Below, in pieces: positions 1 through 13,568 of a DNA stretch of 64,000 nucleotides (within the stretch, counting starts at the first letter, position 1; each line of letters opens with the position of its first letter). The DNA is from Fistulifera solaris (lineage: Eukaryota; Bacillariophyta; Bacillariophyceae; Naviculales; Stauroneidaceae), in assembly GCA_030295235.1 (NCBI GenBank), contig AP026120.1, positions 20,974-84,973 of the forward strand, written 5' to 3'. The notes below the pieces were generated by a model. That model did not search any database. It saw only the letters and a program-made list of their open reading frames with translations, and was not told where the DNA came from. The position numbers and the translations under genes were made by a program.

Positions 1-16
1 GAGTTCAGGTTAAAGA

Positions 17-64
17 TATGAAAATAGGGATTGAACCTATAAAATCACCTAATTGATTTTCATA
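17..64 (-). ncRNA. tRNA-like element A, just 3' of rns
   Basis: On the minus strand this 48-nt segment has a perfect 7-bp acceptor-like stem (TATGAAA/TTTCATA) and a perfect 5-bp T-arm (ATAGG/CCTAT with loop TTCAATC). Between them lies only one short hairpin (ATCA/TGAT). There is no room for both D and anticodon arms. It follows the 3' end of rns and precedes nad6 around the circle. I read it as a tRNA mimic that could direct RNase P and RNase Z cleavage; a severely truncated real tRNA is the alternative. Confidence 0.6.
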
Positions 65-65
65 T

Positions 66-1543
66 TTTTCCAGCTACACGTTCCCGTACAGCTACCTTGT
101 TACGACTTCATCCAAATCGCTAATTTTTCAATCGGTTAGAACAAAGTCAAACCTTCAAGTAAAACTAACTTTCTGCATGTGACGGGCGGTTTGTACAAGG
201 CTAATTGACATATTCACCGCAACATTCTGATTTGCGATTACTAGTGATTCCAACTTCATGTAAACGAGTTGCAGCTTACAATCCGAACTGGGAAAACTTT
301 TAGGAGATTAACAAAAATTTAATTTTAGTTACTTTTTGTAATTTTCATTGTAGCACGTGTGTAGCCCAATTCATAAGGGTCACATTGACTTGGCTTAATT
401 CTTCCTTCCTTCAACTTATAATTGACTGTAACTTTAAAGCTTTTTCTAAAATATTTTAGAAAAGTAAATAATTAAAGTCAAGAGTTGCGTTCGTTAAGGG
501 AACTAACCAAACATCTCACGACACGAACTGACGACAGTCGTGCAACACCTGTAATATTTCATTTTTTTAATTATCAGCAATAAATAAAAATAAAAATTTA
601 ATATTATGTCAAGAATTGGTAAGGTTTTGCGCGGATTATCGCATTAAACCACATGCTCCACCACTAGTATTAGCCCCCGTCAATTTCTTTGAGTTCCAAC
701 CTTGCGATCGTACTCCTCAGGCGGAGTGTTTATAGCGTTAGCTTAAAAATCTAAATAAATTTTAATTTTTACATTAAATTTCAACACTCATAATTTACAG
801 GTATGGACTACCAGGGTCTCTAATCCTGTTTGCTACCCATACTTTCGTCCCTCAACGTCAGTTTTTACCAAAAAGTCGCCTTCGCTAATGGTATTCCTTT
901 ATATATTTACAGATTTTACCCTTTCGTATAAAATTCTACTTTTCTGTATAAAACTCAAGCAAAGCAGTATTACAAGCTGTTTTAAAGTTGGGCTTTAAAT
1001 TTTAACAAGTAACTTACTTTACCGTCTACGGACTCTTTACGCCCAGTCATGATGAATAACGCTTGCCCTTCCCGTATTACCGCGACTGCTGGCACGAGTA
1101 TTAGCCAGGACTAATTCTTAAGTAATGTCATTATCATTCTTAATAAAGAAGTTTACAATCAAAAAAACCGTCTTTCGTTCATTTAGTATTGCTGGATCAG
1201 ACTTTCGTCCATTGTCCAATATTCCTCACTGCTGGCCGAAAACTCAGCCTGGACCTTATTTCAGTTCCAGTGTGGTTGATCATCCTCTAAGACCAACTAA
1301 AGATCAAAGGCTTGGTAAGCTATTAAATTTACCAACTACCTAATCTTACGCAGACCCATCTTTTAGCAGAAATACAAAATAACATCGTAAAACTTTTAAA
1401 ATATTCATGATTTATGATTTTGTCATGAACTAAAAGGTAGCAGTCTGCGCTTTCCTCACCCGTTCGCCACGAAAATAATTCCGTTAGACTTGCATGTGTA
1501 AAGCATACTAGTAGCGTTCATTCTGAGCCAGAATAAAACTCAT
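66..1543 (-). rRNA. rns: Small-subunit ribosomal RNA
   Basis: The minus strand carries the universal SSU landmarks: a 5' segment around 1,515-1,540 matching the bacterial 'CTCAGAATGAACGCT' region, the 530-loop and 'GGATTAGAGACCCTGGTAGTCC'-type segment near 810-830 (a little altered), the 'ACGACAGTCGTGCA'-region complement near 525-550, and the 3' 'GTAACAAGGTAGCTGTACGG' segment near 85-110. The ends are estimated. Several variable regions are very A/T-rich. It is cotranscribed downstream of rnl and is followed by tRNA-like element A. Confidence 0.95.
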
Positions 1544-1664
1544 ATTATAATAACATAAAATATTTATATAAAATTAAGTTAATTTGAATTTAAATCTAAT
1601 TTTGAATTATGAAATAATGTATAAAAATTTCACAAAGTTAAAAAATTTAAGTAATTTAATTTTA
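1544..1664. other. rns-rnl spacer
   Basis: About 120 bases of A/T-rich sequence between the two rRNA genes. I see no tRNA or open reading frame in it. Confidence 0.5.
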
Positions 1665-2242
1665 GTACTTGTCAGCTAAAAATTTTACAATTCTTACACT
1701 TCAAGCCTATCTATGTAATAGTCTTTTACATTTATATAAAAACTGATTTTAAGGTTAATTTCTCGCTTAGATGCTTTCAGCGATTATTTATTACGAATTT
1801 AGCTACTCGACAGTGCTATTGGTATAACAATCGATTCACCAGAGATTCGCTTTCTCCGGTCCTCTCGTACTAGGATTTAGTCCTTTCAGTTTTCAACACC
1901 TACGGTAGATAGGGACCAAACTGTCTCACGACGTTCTAAACTCAGATCATGTACCGCTTTCATTGGCGAACAGCCAAACCCTTGGAACCACTTACAGCTC
2001 CAGGATGCGATAATCCAACATCGAGGTGCCAAACCATTCCGTCGATAGGGTCTCTAGAGAATGATTAGCCTGTTATCCCCGGCGTACCTTTTATTCATTG
2101 AGCGATAACCGTTTCCACTTAGAATTATCGGATCACTATAACCGACTTTCGTCCCTGTTTGATTTGTCAATCTTACAGTCAAGCAAGTATATACTATTGC
2201 GCTTTAAAATTGGTATATATCAATTTAAACTTACCTTTGTAT

Positions 2243-2287
<45 letters not shown>

Positions 2288-2456
2288 ATTATACACTGTT
2301 TTAAATAAATTAGTAATAAAAAATTTTAAGAGTGGTATTTCAAAGATCGTTTAAGTAATTTGCTTGCGCAAAGACTCATTTATTCAATAGAAACTATTAA
2401 ATAAATATCAACTCCCACTTATGCTGCACATAAAAATTTTTATGACAATATATAAC

Positions 2457-2489
<33 letters not shown>

Positions 2490-4400
2490 CCGCAGGTACT
2501 CCGCATCTTCACGGAAAATTCAATTTCACTGAGATTATGTTGGAGACAGTAGGACAGTCGTTACGCCATTCATGCAGGACACCAATTAAATGCCAAGGAA
2601 TTTCGCTACCTTAGGACCGTCAGAGTTACAGCCGCCGTTTACTGGGAGTTAGGATCGAAGCGTAATTACTTCTTTCTTTAATCTTGCAGCACTGGGCAGG
2701 CGTCAGTCTCAATACATCTTTTTACAAATTAGCAGAGACCTGTGTTTTTAATAAACAGTCGCTGTCCTCGATTCTGTGACAACTTTACAAGGTTGCCCTA
2801 ATAAAGTTACTCCTTCTTCCGAAGTTACGGAGTCATTTTGCCGAGTTCCTTCAACATAATTATCTCAAGCGTCTTAATTTACTAAATTTGTCCACCTGTG
2901 TCGGTTTAAGTACGGTTTTTAAAATTTAAAGCTATTTCTTGAAAATAATATAAAACTTTTATTTTTACCATAAAATAAAAATAATATTTTTATTTTGTCA
3001 CTATAAATTAATAAAAAAATTTCATTTTTTACCCATCGATTAGAACTTTCGTTTTTCTCTTAGAGACCGATTAACTTTTACCAAAACGGATTAGCCTTGT
3101 TTTGGAAACCTAGGACTTAAGACGACAATGTTTCGCACATTGTTTATCGTTACTCATATCAACATTTTCACTCCTGAATTTTCTAAATTATGTTGTCCAT
3201 AATTTTTCACAAACATACAGGACGTTCTGCTACCATTAAACAATTTTTTTTGTTTAATCTACGGTTTCGGTAAATAGTTTAAGTCCCTTTACATTTTCAA
3301 TGCAAAAAAACTCGACCAATAAGCTGTTACGCTTTCTTTTGAGGCTGGCTGCTTCTAATCCTACCTATCGGTTGTCATCATTCTTTCACATTTTTTTCAC
3401 TTAACTATTTTTAAGGACCTTAACCTTTAGTCTGGGCTGTTTTCCCTCTCGACTATAGATCTTAGCATCTATAGTCTGTCTGCTTAAAGTCTTTTAAATT
3501 GTATTCGAAGTTTTAATAAACTCAGTAAGATTTTACTCCCCATTGCTTATCAAGAGCTCTACCCCAAATTAAAGAAATTTTAAACGCTCTACTTAAATAG
3601 ATTTCGCAGAAAACCAGCTATCTCTAAGTTTGATTGGCCTTTCACCCCTAACCACAAGTCATCCCAGTATTTTTCCACATACACGGGTTCGGTCCTCCAA
3701 TAAGTATTACTACTTGAAATTCAACCAGCTCATGGTTAGATCACTTAGTTTCGGGTCTTATTTTAGAAACTTAAAAACATTTTAAAATTCAATTTCTTTT
3801 CGCCTACGTAGATATTTTACTTAAGCTCGCTACTAAAATAAACTTGTTGATCCATTATACAAAAGGTACGTTGTCACTTTATAAAGCTACAACTGTTTGT
3901 TTGCATTAAAATTCATTATCTTTTCAATTTTACAAAATCTTTTTCACCTTTCCTTCACAGTACTTTTCACTATCAAACATCAAAAATTTTAGACTTTGAG
4001 GGTGGTCCCCCAATATTCAATCAATACACGACTTGTATCAATTTACTTTAATCAAAAGTTAAAATTAAATAGAATTTTACAGGGTTTTTACCTTCTCTGA
4101 CTTTTTAAAAAATTAAATTCTAAATTATAACTTTTTAGTCTAAGTCGCACATTCGCTCTCCACTACTAATGCTATCTCGGTTGATTTCTTTCTTAGTTAC
4201 TGAGATGATTCAGTTCACTAAGTTGAATTATGTTAATTATAAAATTAACACAAGTTTAAATTAAACAAAACTTGGTTTTCCATAATGGGAAATTGTAGTT
4301 CTCAGCAAAATATTTTACTCGCTACAAAATTTTGTTGTTAAACACCCACTTTTATTTTTTTGATGTATAGGAATTCCTTTAATGCATTATAAAACTTTTT
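1665..4400 (-). rRNA. rnl: Large-subunit ribosomal RNA
   Basis: Conserved LSU blocks are readable on the minus strand: the sarcin-ricin region near 1,850-1,875 (complement of 'CTCTCGTACTAGGA'), the peptidyl-transferase segments near 2,030-2,100 and 2,260-2,285, and the domain II/IV blocks near 2,460-2,640. The 3' end is placed near 1,665 and the 5' end just before trnH; both are approximate. Length, about 2.7 kb, is typical of protist mitochondria. It follows trnH and precedes rns, the usual stramenopile order. Confidence 0.94.
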
Positions 4401-4405
4401 AACTA

Positions 4406-4479
4406 GGCGAATAATAGGATTTGAACCTATGACCTCTAGAACCACAATCTAGCACTCTAACCAACTGAGTTATACCGCC
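4406..4479 (-). tRNA. trnH: tRNA-His (GUG)
   Basis: Cloverleaf with anticodon loop TTGTGGT (GTG) and a canonical T-arm. This copy lacks one C in the acceptor stem; the second copy (47,799-47,873) has CCCGCC and forms the full 7-bp stem, so the loss here is an error. It lies upstream of rnl. Confidence 0.92.
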
Positions 4480-4728
4480 AAATTGAATTTGAAAACTTTT
4501 TTCAAATTCAACTATCTTAGCTTTATTTATATTTGGTAAAACGAAATATGAACTTTTCAATGTAACTACAGACTCAAAACCCTCTAATAAAAAAAGTTCT
4601 ATGAATCTTTATAAAATAAATTCGCAAAGCTGAACATTTATTTTTGGACAAAAAAAGGTTACAATTCGACAAATTATTATATTTAGCTCTTCATTTTTAG
4701 TATTTTTCAATTAATTCTAAGTTTTGTT

Positions 4729-6761
4729 TTATTTAATACTTTTTTCCTTAGGAGTTGGCTCGTATAGAATAAAAAATGCTGAAACAAAAACTAAAATAAA
4801 TACTATTCGATCATTAAATAATGAAAACTGTACGAATGCCTCTCGGAAACCTAAAAGAAAAGTTACTCCCATTAGAATTAAAAAAGTATAATGGTAAATA
4901 AATCCTGTTTGCATCTTATGTAAACTAGAACCAATTTTTAAAGCAACGCTAGATAAACCGGTAGGACCCAGAATTTCAAAAATACCTCTATCAACAAATT
5001 TATAGCTAGTTGAATAACCAAATTTAAAGAAAAACTGCGCTAAATATTCGTTATAAATTTTATCAAAATACCATTTTCGATTTAAAAAATTATAAATTTT
5101 TTTACCAACAAAAGAAGTTTTTAGTTTGAATAATAAATCTGATCTAAATGAATATAAAAAATAAGCTGATAAAACTCCTAATAAACTTAATTTTACAGGT
5201 AAAGTTTTATAAAAGGTTGGTATAAATTCAGCGTCAAATAAATTCATATTAACAGCATTAACATAAATAGCGCTTCCAAAAAACGGAGTTCCAACACCTA
5301 CGATCATATCTTTAGTATAATATCCTACTAACATACTAGGTATTGATAAACTAGCCAATGCTATACAAATATTCAAGCCTGAATCAGCGGCATAAGAAAT
5401 TACTTTTTTATAACCGTTAGGCTTCGATAAAAAAAGTTAGATAGGCTAGTCTAGTGGAATAAAAAGCTGTAAAGAAAGCTCCAACAGTTCCTAAAAAATA
5501 ACTAAAATAACCAGGCAAACTATATTTACCATAAGCTACTTCTAAAATTAAATCTTTAGAATAAAAACCGGTTAAAAAAGGAAAACCAATTAATGCTAAA
5601 GAACCAATTGTCATCATAGCATAAGTGAAGGGTAGAAGAGATTTTAAACCACCCATTTTTCGCATATCTTGTTCATCCGCAACAGCATGGATGACTGACC
5701 CCGCTCCTAAAAAAAAGCAATGCCTTAAAAAATGCGTGATTAGATAAATGAAAAAAACCTACTGAATAATTCGATAAACCACATGCAAAAACCATGTAAC
5801 CTAATTGGCTACAAGTAGAATAAGCTATAACACGCTTTAAGTCATTTTGCAATAAACCAGTTGTAGACGCAAAAAATGCAGTAAGTGCACCAACTATAGT
5901 AATTATTTCTAAAACATTAGGAATAAATTCATATAGAAAAGAACTTCGAACAATTAAGAACACACCTGCAGTAACCATCGTAGCAGCATGAATTAACGCA
6001 GATACAGGAGTTGGCCCTTCCATGGCATCAGGTAACCAAGTATGTAGACCTAACTGAGCTGACTTACCAACAGCTCCTAAAAATAAGAAAACTCCAATAG
6101 CTGTTAATAAATTTACATCTAAATTTAAAAAATTAATAACTTTATCTTTAAAAAACGGAGTTAGAACAGCAACACTTGCATAATCAATCGACTTATAATT
6201 AACGAAAATCAAAAAAATTCCCATTAACAAACTAAAATCTCCGATACGATTTATCAACATTGCTTTTATAGCAGCCTTATTCGCTTGAATTCTAGTAAAC
6301 CAAAAATTAATTAATAAGTATGAGCACAAACCAACACCTTCCCAACCAACAAACATTTGCACAAAATTATCAGCTGTTACTAAAATAAGCATAAAGAAAG
6401 TGAATAAAGATAAGTAAGACATGAAACGAGAAATATGAGGATCATGTGACATATATTCGGTAGAATATAAATGAACCAAAAATGAGATAAAAGTAACAAC
6501 TACACACATAGAGGCAGTCAAACTATCGAACATAAAACCCCAATCAATATTTAAAACTTCCGAACTAATCCAAGTAGTTAATTTTATATAAACAAAACAA
6601 CCTGAAAACGCAACTTCATAAAACACAAAAAGTGATAATAAAAAAGATAAAAATAAACAACTTGTTGTTATTATAGCAGAACCCCAAGATCCTAAATATC
6701 TACCGAATAATCCAGCAAGACAAGAACCGATAATAGATAAAAATACTAATAGTAAATACAT
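4729..6761 (-). CDS. nad5: NADH dehydrogenase subunit 5 (two +1 frameshifts)
   Basis: Proton-pumping membrane subunit of complex I, many transmembrane helices. The N-terminal two thirds contain the antiporter-type core, with the conserved '[13 protein letters not shown]' and '[19 protein letters not shown]' motifs; the last third is the long amphipathic-helix domain. The reading breaks twice: an 8-base T run (coding strand, 5,709-5,716) must be 7 to continue '..[13 protein letters not shown]..', and a 7-base run (5,429-5,435) must be 6 to continue '..[13 protein letters not shown]..'. With both corrected the product is 676 residues, a normal length. The same two extra bases are present in the second copy. 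Neighbours are trnS upstream and trnH downstream. Confidence 0.95.
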
Positions 6762-6778
6762 TTTTAATAATTAAACTT

Positions 6779-6867
6779 AGAAAAGGTGGGATTCGAACCC
6801 ACGATATAGAGAATTTCTATATAGAAATTTAGCAGATTTCCGCTATAAACCACTCAGCCACTTTTCC
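6779..6867 (-). tRNA. trnS(gcu): tRNA-Ser (GCU), long variable arm
   Basis: Class II tRNA: acceptor GGAAAAG/CTTTTCT, anticodon arm GAAAT-CTGCTAA-ATTTC giving GCT, an A/T-rich extended variable stem and a standard T-arm. It separates cob and nad5. Confidence 0.9.
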
Positions 6868-6891
6868 GATAAAATAAACATTTCTTTAAAA

Positions 6892-8175
6892 TTAAGACTT
6901 ATGCCGAACTAATGCTGCCTCAATTTTACCAACTACTGGAATAATAACTAAGAAGAACATGAAGTAATAAACAGTAGCTACTTGAGAAACAAGTTTATAA
7001 GTATCTGTTACTGGTTTTTGACCAGCAATAACTAAAATAACGAAATCAGCAAGGAATAACCAAAAAAAAAATTTAAAAATAGGTCGATATGTTGTATTCC
7101 GAATTTCTGATGAATTAATGAAAGGTATTAAAAATAGCACAGCAATTGAACCAAACATAGCAATAATTCCTCCGGTTTTATGTGGAATACCTCGTAAAAT
7201 TGCATAATAAGCTAAAAAATACCACTCTGGAACAACATGTCGTGGAGTTTCAAAAGGATCAGCTGGAATACAATTATCTGGATGGTTTAACACATTAGGG
7301 AAATAGAAAACAAAGGTAGCAAAAAAAACTAAAAAACAAGATAAAGCAAATAAATCTTTAGAAGCATAATAAGGATAAAATGGAACATCATCTACTCCAG
7401 TATCAGATCCTATAGGACTATTTGAACCTACTTTGTGAAGTAATGCTAAATGAATTAAAGTAAATCCAGCAATAAAGAATGGTAGTAAAAAATGAATAAC
7501 AAAAAATCGATTCAGAGTTGGATTCTTAATAGTATAACCTCCCCATAACCATTCAACAATAGCACTACCAACAACTGGAATAACAGTAACCATACTTGTA
7601 ATTACAGTTGCACCCCAAAAACTCATTTGACCCCATGGTAAAACATAACCGGTGAAAGCAGTTCCCATCATTAAAAAGAATAAAATAACTCCAGAAACCC
7701 AAAGCCATTCACGTGGCTCCATATAAGAACCATAATATAAACCTCTACAAATATGAGAATAAACAACTATAAAAAACATAGAAGCACCATTCGCATGTAC
7801 GTAACGAATTAACCAACCATTTTTTATATCTCTCATTATATACTCAACACTACTAAACGCTAAATCAACATTTGGAGCGTAGTGCATTGATAAAAAAATA
7901 CCAGAAACCATTTGAATAACTAGACAAATACCAGCTAGAGAACCAAAACTCCAAGCATAAGTTAATGTAATTGGAGTTGGATAATGGATTATATGACTAT
8001 CGATTAGTGCAAAAAAATATGCTTTATTTAACCGTGGTAGATTAACGGGCAACAACGACTTAAGGCTAATTTGAAGTTGTAATAAAAGACTTGACAACGA
8101 AAAACTAGGTCGAACTATACCACTTGGTAGATTAATTAACGGACTTGATGTAATACGATTATGTGAACTATTCAT
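6892..8175 (-). CDS. cob: Cytochrome b with an unusual N-terminal extension
   Basis: Haem-carrying core of complex III. The 427-residue product contains the four haem-ligand histidines (H127 in 'VHANGAS', H141 in 'SHICRGLY', H228, H242) and the Qo-site 'PEWY' at 316-319. The family norm is about 380 residues. Similarity to other cytochromes b begins only near residue 48-55 ('..LNKAYFFALIDSHIIHYPTP..'), and the first 45 residues are Ser/Leu-rich with no equivalent that I recognise. No ATG is available nearer the conserved start. The extension depends on a 7-A run near 8,011-8,017; the second copy has 6 there, which would put a stop just upstream. The core is certain, the start is not. Confidence 0.95.
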   Translation of the reverse strand: MNSSHNRITSSPLINLPSGIVRPSFSLSSLLLQLQISLKSLLPVNLPRLNKAYFFALIDSHIIHYPTPITLTYAWSFGSLAGICLVIQMVSGIFLSMHYAPNVDLAFSSVEYIMRDIKNGWLIRYVHANGASMFFIVVYSHICRGLYYGSYMEPREWLWVSGVILFFLMMGTAFTGYVLPWGQMSFWGATVITSMVTVIPVVGSAIVEWLWGGYTIKNPTLNRFFVIHFLLPFFIAGFTLIHLALLHKVGSNSPIGSDTGVDDVPFYPYYASKDLFALSCFLVFFATFVFYFPNVLNHPDNCIPADPFETPRHVVPEWYFLAYYAILRGIPHKTGGIIAMFGSIAVLFLIPFINSSEIRNTTYRPIFKFFFWLFLADFVILVIAGQKPVTDTYKLVSQVATVYYFMFFLVIIPVVGKIEAALVRHKS

Positions 8176-8178
8176 AAA

Positions 8179-8250
8179 TGTAAGAGATAAGAGTTGAACT
8201 TATATTTTCAGGGCATGAGCCTGACTGGTTACCGTTACCACACCCTTACA
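8179..8250 (-). tRNA. trnM(cau): tRNA-Met (CAU), first of three CAU tRNAs
   Basis: Acceptor TGTAAGG/TCTTACA, anticodon arm TCAGG-CTCATGC-CCTGA, T-loop TTCAACT. It sits between cox1 and cob. Whether it is the initiator, the elongator or the lysidine-modified Ile tRNA is not decided by the sequence alone. Confidence 0.85.
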
Positions 8251-8342
8251 AAGGAAAAAATGCATAGTGAGAATAGGATTATGCCAACAAGAAATTGAAA
8301 AAATTCCAAGTATAGCAAAACCTACAAACTCAACTATTTAAA

Positions 8343-10034
<1,692 letters not shown>

Positions 10035-10039
10035 TTATT

Positions 10040-10253
10040 CGATCCTTCTTTTTTTCTCTATAAGGGTTAAATTTTATTTATATTTATGTTCATATTAGTT
10101 CTAACTTTGCATTTACTAATTTATTTCATTTTTTTAATTTTTATAAAATACTTGATTTTTCTAGATAGCTTTAACAATCTAACAAAGTTTAAGTTCCTTT
10201 TATAAATGGTAGTTAATGAAATTTATCTTTTTTTACCCCCTTTTCAATCCCTA
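10040..10253 (+). repeat. Diverged partial unit U0 at the left edge
   Basis: It starts with 'CTCTATAAGGGTTAAATTTT' and then follows the unit only loosely ('TTTATATTTATGTTCATATTAG'). It looks like a decayed edge copy that has escaped homogenisation. Confidence 0.6.
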
Positions 10254-11199
10254 CCCTTTCTTTTTCCTCTATAAGGGTTAAATTTTATTTGTATTTTTAT
10301 TCATCTTAATTTTAGCTTTGCAGAGATTAGCTTATCTCATTTTTTTTAATTTACTAAAAGGAAAGTTTAGGTTTTGATTTTTATTAAAATTTTAATCATT
10401 TTGGAAATTTTGAATTATGTTTTTCTGTTTTGACCAATTCTTTTATTTATTTGCATTTTAGTCTATTTTAGGTATTTTCCAATTTTTTGGCCTAATGTTG
10501 ATTGGTTTTTCTTTTTCTTCTATAAGAATTGAATTTTATTTGTATTTTATTCATCTCAATTTTAGCTTTACAATTCTTAGCTTATTTTATTTTTTTAACA
10601 TGGCGTAGGATAAAACCCACATTTTGATTTTTGCCGCGATTTGAGCCTTTAATTTATTGACTCAAATCCTGTAGATTTCATAATTTTTGAATTCTTCTTT
10701 TTCCTTATTTTCATTTCCAATTTTGATATATTATTTAGCCAAAAAATTAAATTGAATTATGTTAACTTAATAGAAATAAGCATGAAATTGAAACATAGAT
10801 GAGAATGTAATGGTTAAATAAAGATGTAAAAAATTAATACTTTATGCATTTAATATATGTATATTATATATATTTATGTTAATATCCTATGTTTTTATAT
10901 TAAAGTTATTATATAACAACAGGAACAACTTCTAAAATAAGTGTGGGTTATAAATAATTTGATCTTTTCTTCTTAAAACTTTTTTACTCAGTCGTTTCTT
11001 TTTTTATAGTATAGGAATATTAAATTTTAGTCATTTTAATTTTAACTTTACACTTATTATCCTATATAATACCCTTTTTTGTAAATGATTTTATGTATTG
11101 GGGATTCTTATGATTTAAACCTCTATAATTGATCTAGCTCTAACTTGTTAGCTTCTTTTTGTAGTGTACTTCCCTATATTCCCCCTTTTTCAATTCCTA
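10254..11199 (+). repeat. Repeat unit U1, about 946 bp
   Basis: Full-length unit. It contains two internal, diverged versions of an 85-bp block ('CTATAAGGGTTAAATTTTAT' and 'CTATAAGAATTGAATTTTAT'), the 'ACATGGCGTAGGATAAAACC' segment, and the roughly 118-bp module with 'AACAGGAACAACTTCTAAAA'. Confidence 0.9.
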
Positions 11200-12029
11200 C
11201 CCCTTCTTTTTCCTCTATAAGGGTTAAATTTTATTTGTATTTTTATTCATCTTAATTTTAGCTTTGCAGAGATTAGCTTATCTCATTTTTTTTAATTTAC
11301 TAAAAGGAAAGTTTAGATTTTGATTTTTATTAAAATTTTAATCATTTTAGAAATTTTGAATTATGTTTTTCTGTTTTGACCAATTCTTTTATTCATTTGC
11401 ATTTTAGTCTATTTTAGGTATTTTCCAATTTTTTGGCCTAATGTTGATTGGTTCTTCTTTTTCTTCTATAAGAATTGAATTTTATTTGTATTTTATTCAT
11501 CTCAATTTTAGCTTTACAATTCTTAGCTTATTTTATTTTTTAACATGGCGTAGGATAAAACCCACATTTTGATTTTTGCCATGATTTGAGCCTTTAATTT
11601 ACTGACTCAAATCCTGTAGATTTCATAAATTTTGAATTCTTTTTTTCCTTATTTTCATTTCCAATTTTGATATATTATTTAGCCAAAAAATTAAATTGAA
11701 TTATGTTAACTTAATAGAAATAAGCATGAAATTGAAACATAGATGAGAATGTAATAATTAAATAAAGATGTAAAAAATTAATACTTTATACATTTAATAT
11801 ATATATATATTTATGTTAATACCCTATGTTTTTATATTAAAGTTATTATATAACAATTTTAGTCATTTTAATTTTAACTTTACACTTATTATTCTATATA
11901 ATACCCTTTTTGGTAAATTACTTTATGTATTGGGATTCCTATGATTTAAACCTCTAGAATTGATCTAGCTCTAACTTGTTAGCTTCTTTTTGTAGTGTAC
12001 TCCCTATATTCCCCCTTTTTCAATTCCTA
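11200..12029 (+). repeat. Repeat unit U2, about 830 bp, lacks the 118-bp module
   Basis: Nearly identical to U1, but the sequence passes directly from 'TTATTATATAACA' to 'ATTTTAGTCATTTTAATTTT' near 11,855, skipping the module present in U1 and U3. Confidence 0.9.
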
Positions 12030-12978
12030 CCCCTTCTTTTTCCTCTATGAGGGTTAAATTTTATTTGTATTTTTATTCATCTTAATTTTAGCTTTGCAGA
12101 GATTAGCTTATCTCATTTTTTTTAATTTACTAAAAGGAAAGTTTAGATTTTGATTTTTATTAAAATTTTAATCATTTTGGAAATTTTGAATTATGTTTTT
12201 CTGTTTTGACCAATTCTTTTATTTATTTGTATTTTAGGCTATTTTATAGGTATTTTCCACTTTTTTTAGCCTAATGCCGATTGGTTCTTCTTTTTCTTCT
12301 ATAAGGATTGGATTTTATTTGTATTTTATTCATCTCAACTTTAGCTTTACAATTCTTAGCTTATTTTCTTTTTTAACATGGCATTTAGGATAAAACCCAC
12401 ATTTTGATTTTTGCCATGATTTGAGCCTTTAATTTATTGACTCAAATCCTGTAGATTTCATAATTTTTGAATTCTTTTTTTCCTTATTTTCATTTCCAAT
12501 TTTGATATAGTATTTAGCCAAAAATTAAATTGAATTATGTTAACTTAATAGAAATAAGCATGAAATTGAAACATAGATGAGAATGTAATAATTAAATAAA
12601 GATGTAAAAAATTAATACTTTATGCATTTAATATATGTATATTATATATATTTATGTTAATATCCTATGTTTTTATATTAAAGTTATTATATAACAACAG
12701 GAACAACTTCTAAAATAAGTGTGGGTTATAAATAATTTGATCTTTTCTTCTTAAAACTTTTTTACTCAGTCGTTTCTTTTTTTATAGTATAGGAATATTA
12801 AATTTTAGTCATTTTAATTTTAACTTTACACTTATTATCCTATATAATACCCTTTTTTGTAAATGATTTTATGTATTGGGATTCTTATGATTTAAACCTC
12901 TATAATTGATCTAGCTCTAACTTGTTAGCTTCTTTTTGTAGTGTACTTCCCTATATTCCCCCTTTTTCAATTCCTACC
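12030..12978 (+). repeat. Repeat unit U3, about 949 bp
   Basis: Full-length unit with the 118-bp module (about 12,696-12,805). It carries private variants such as 'CCTCTATGAGGG' and 'GCATTTAGGATAAAACC'. Confidence 0.9.
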
Positions 12979-13568
12979 CCCTTCTTTTTTCCTCTATAAG
13001 GGTTAAATTTTATTTGTATTTTTATTCATCTTAATTTTAGCTTTGCAGAGATTAGCTTATCTCATTTTTTAATTTACTAAAAGGAAAGTTTAGATTTTGA
13101 TTTTTATTAAAATTTTAATCATTTTGGAAATTTTGAATTATGTTTTTCTGTTTTGACCAATTCTCTTATTTATTTGCGTTTTAGTCTATTTTAGGTATTT
13201 TCCACTTTTTTTGGCCTAATGTTGATTAGTTCTTCTTTTTCTTCTATAAGAATTGAATTTTATTTGTATTTTATTCATTTCAATTTTAGCTTTACAATTC
13301 TTAGCTTATCTTATTTTTTAACATGGCGTAGGATAAAACCCACATTTTGATTTTTGCCGCGATTTGAGCTTTTAATTTATTGACTCAAATCCTGTAGATT
13401 TCATAATTTTTGAATTCTTTCTTTTTCCTTATTTTCATTTCCAATTTTGATAATAGTATTTAGCCAAAAATTAAATTGAATTATGTTAACTTAATAGAAA
13501 TAAGCATGAAATTGAAACATAGATGAGAATGTAATGGTTAAATAAAGATGTAGAAAATTAATACTTAT
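12979..13568 (+). repeat. Truncated repeat unit U4 next to the palindrome centre
   Basis: It holds the first 580 bp or so of the unit, ending after 'GATGTAGAAAATTAATACTT'. Its first ~390 bp (to about 13,370) are mirrored by R0. Confidence 0.88.

Noticed and set aside
17-64. Mitochondrial tmRNA (ssrA) fragment beside rns
   Set aside because: The stem is A/T-rich with no G-U third pair typical of alanine identity, and no tag-coding or pseudoknot region is present.
1125-2304. Open frames of 68-72 codons on the plus strand inside rns and rnl
   Set aside because: They lie antisense within conserved rRNA segments and have no protein-like features; chance frames.
4450-4687. A minus-strand frame of about 71-79 codons between nad5 and trnH (open in the second copy at 47,850-48,065)
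   Set aside because: It has no ATG, runs into trnH, is broken by an A7/A6 difference in the first copy, and has no recognisable motif. Kept only as a remote possibility.
8251-8342. Hydrophobic 30-codon reading between cox1 and trnM
   Set aside because: No standard start codon, too short, and it runs into trnM.
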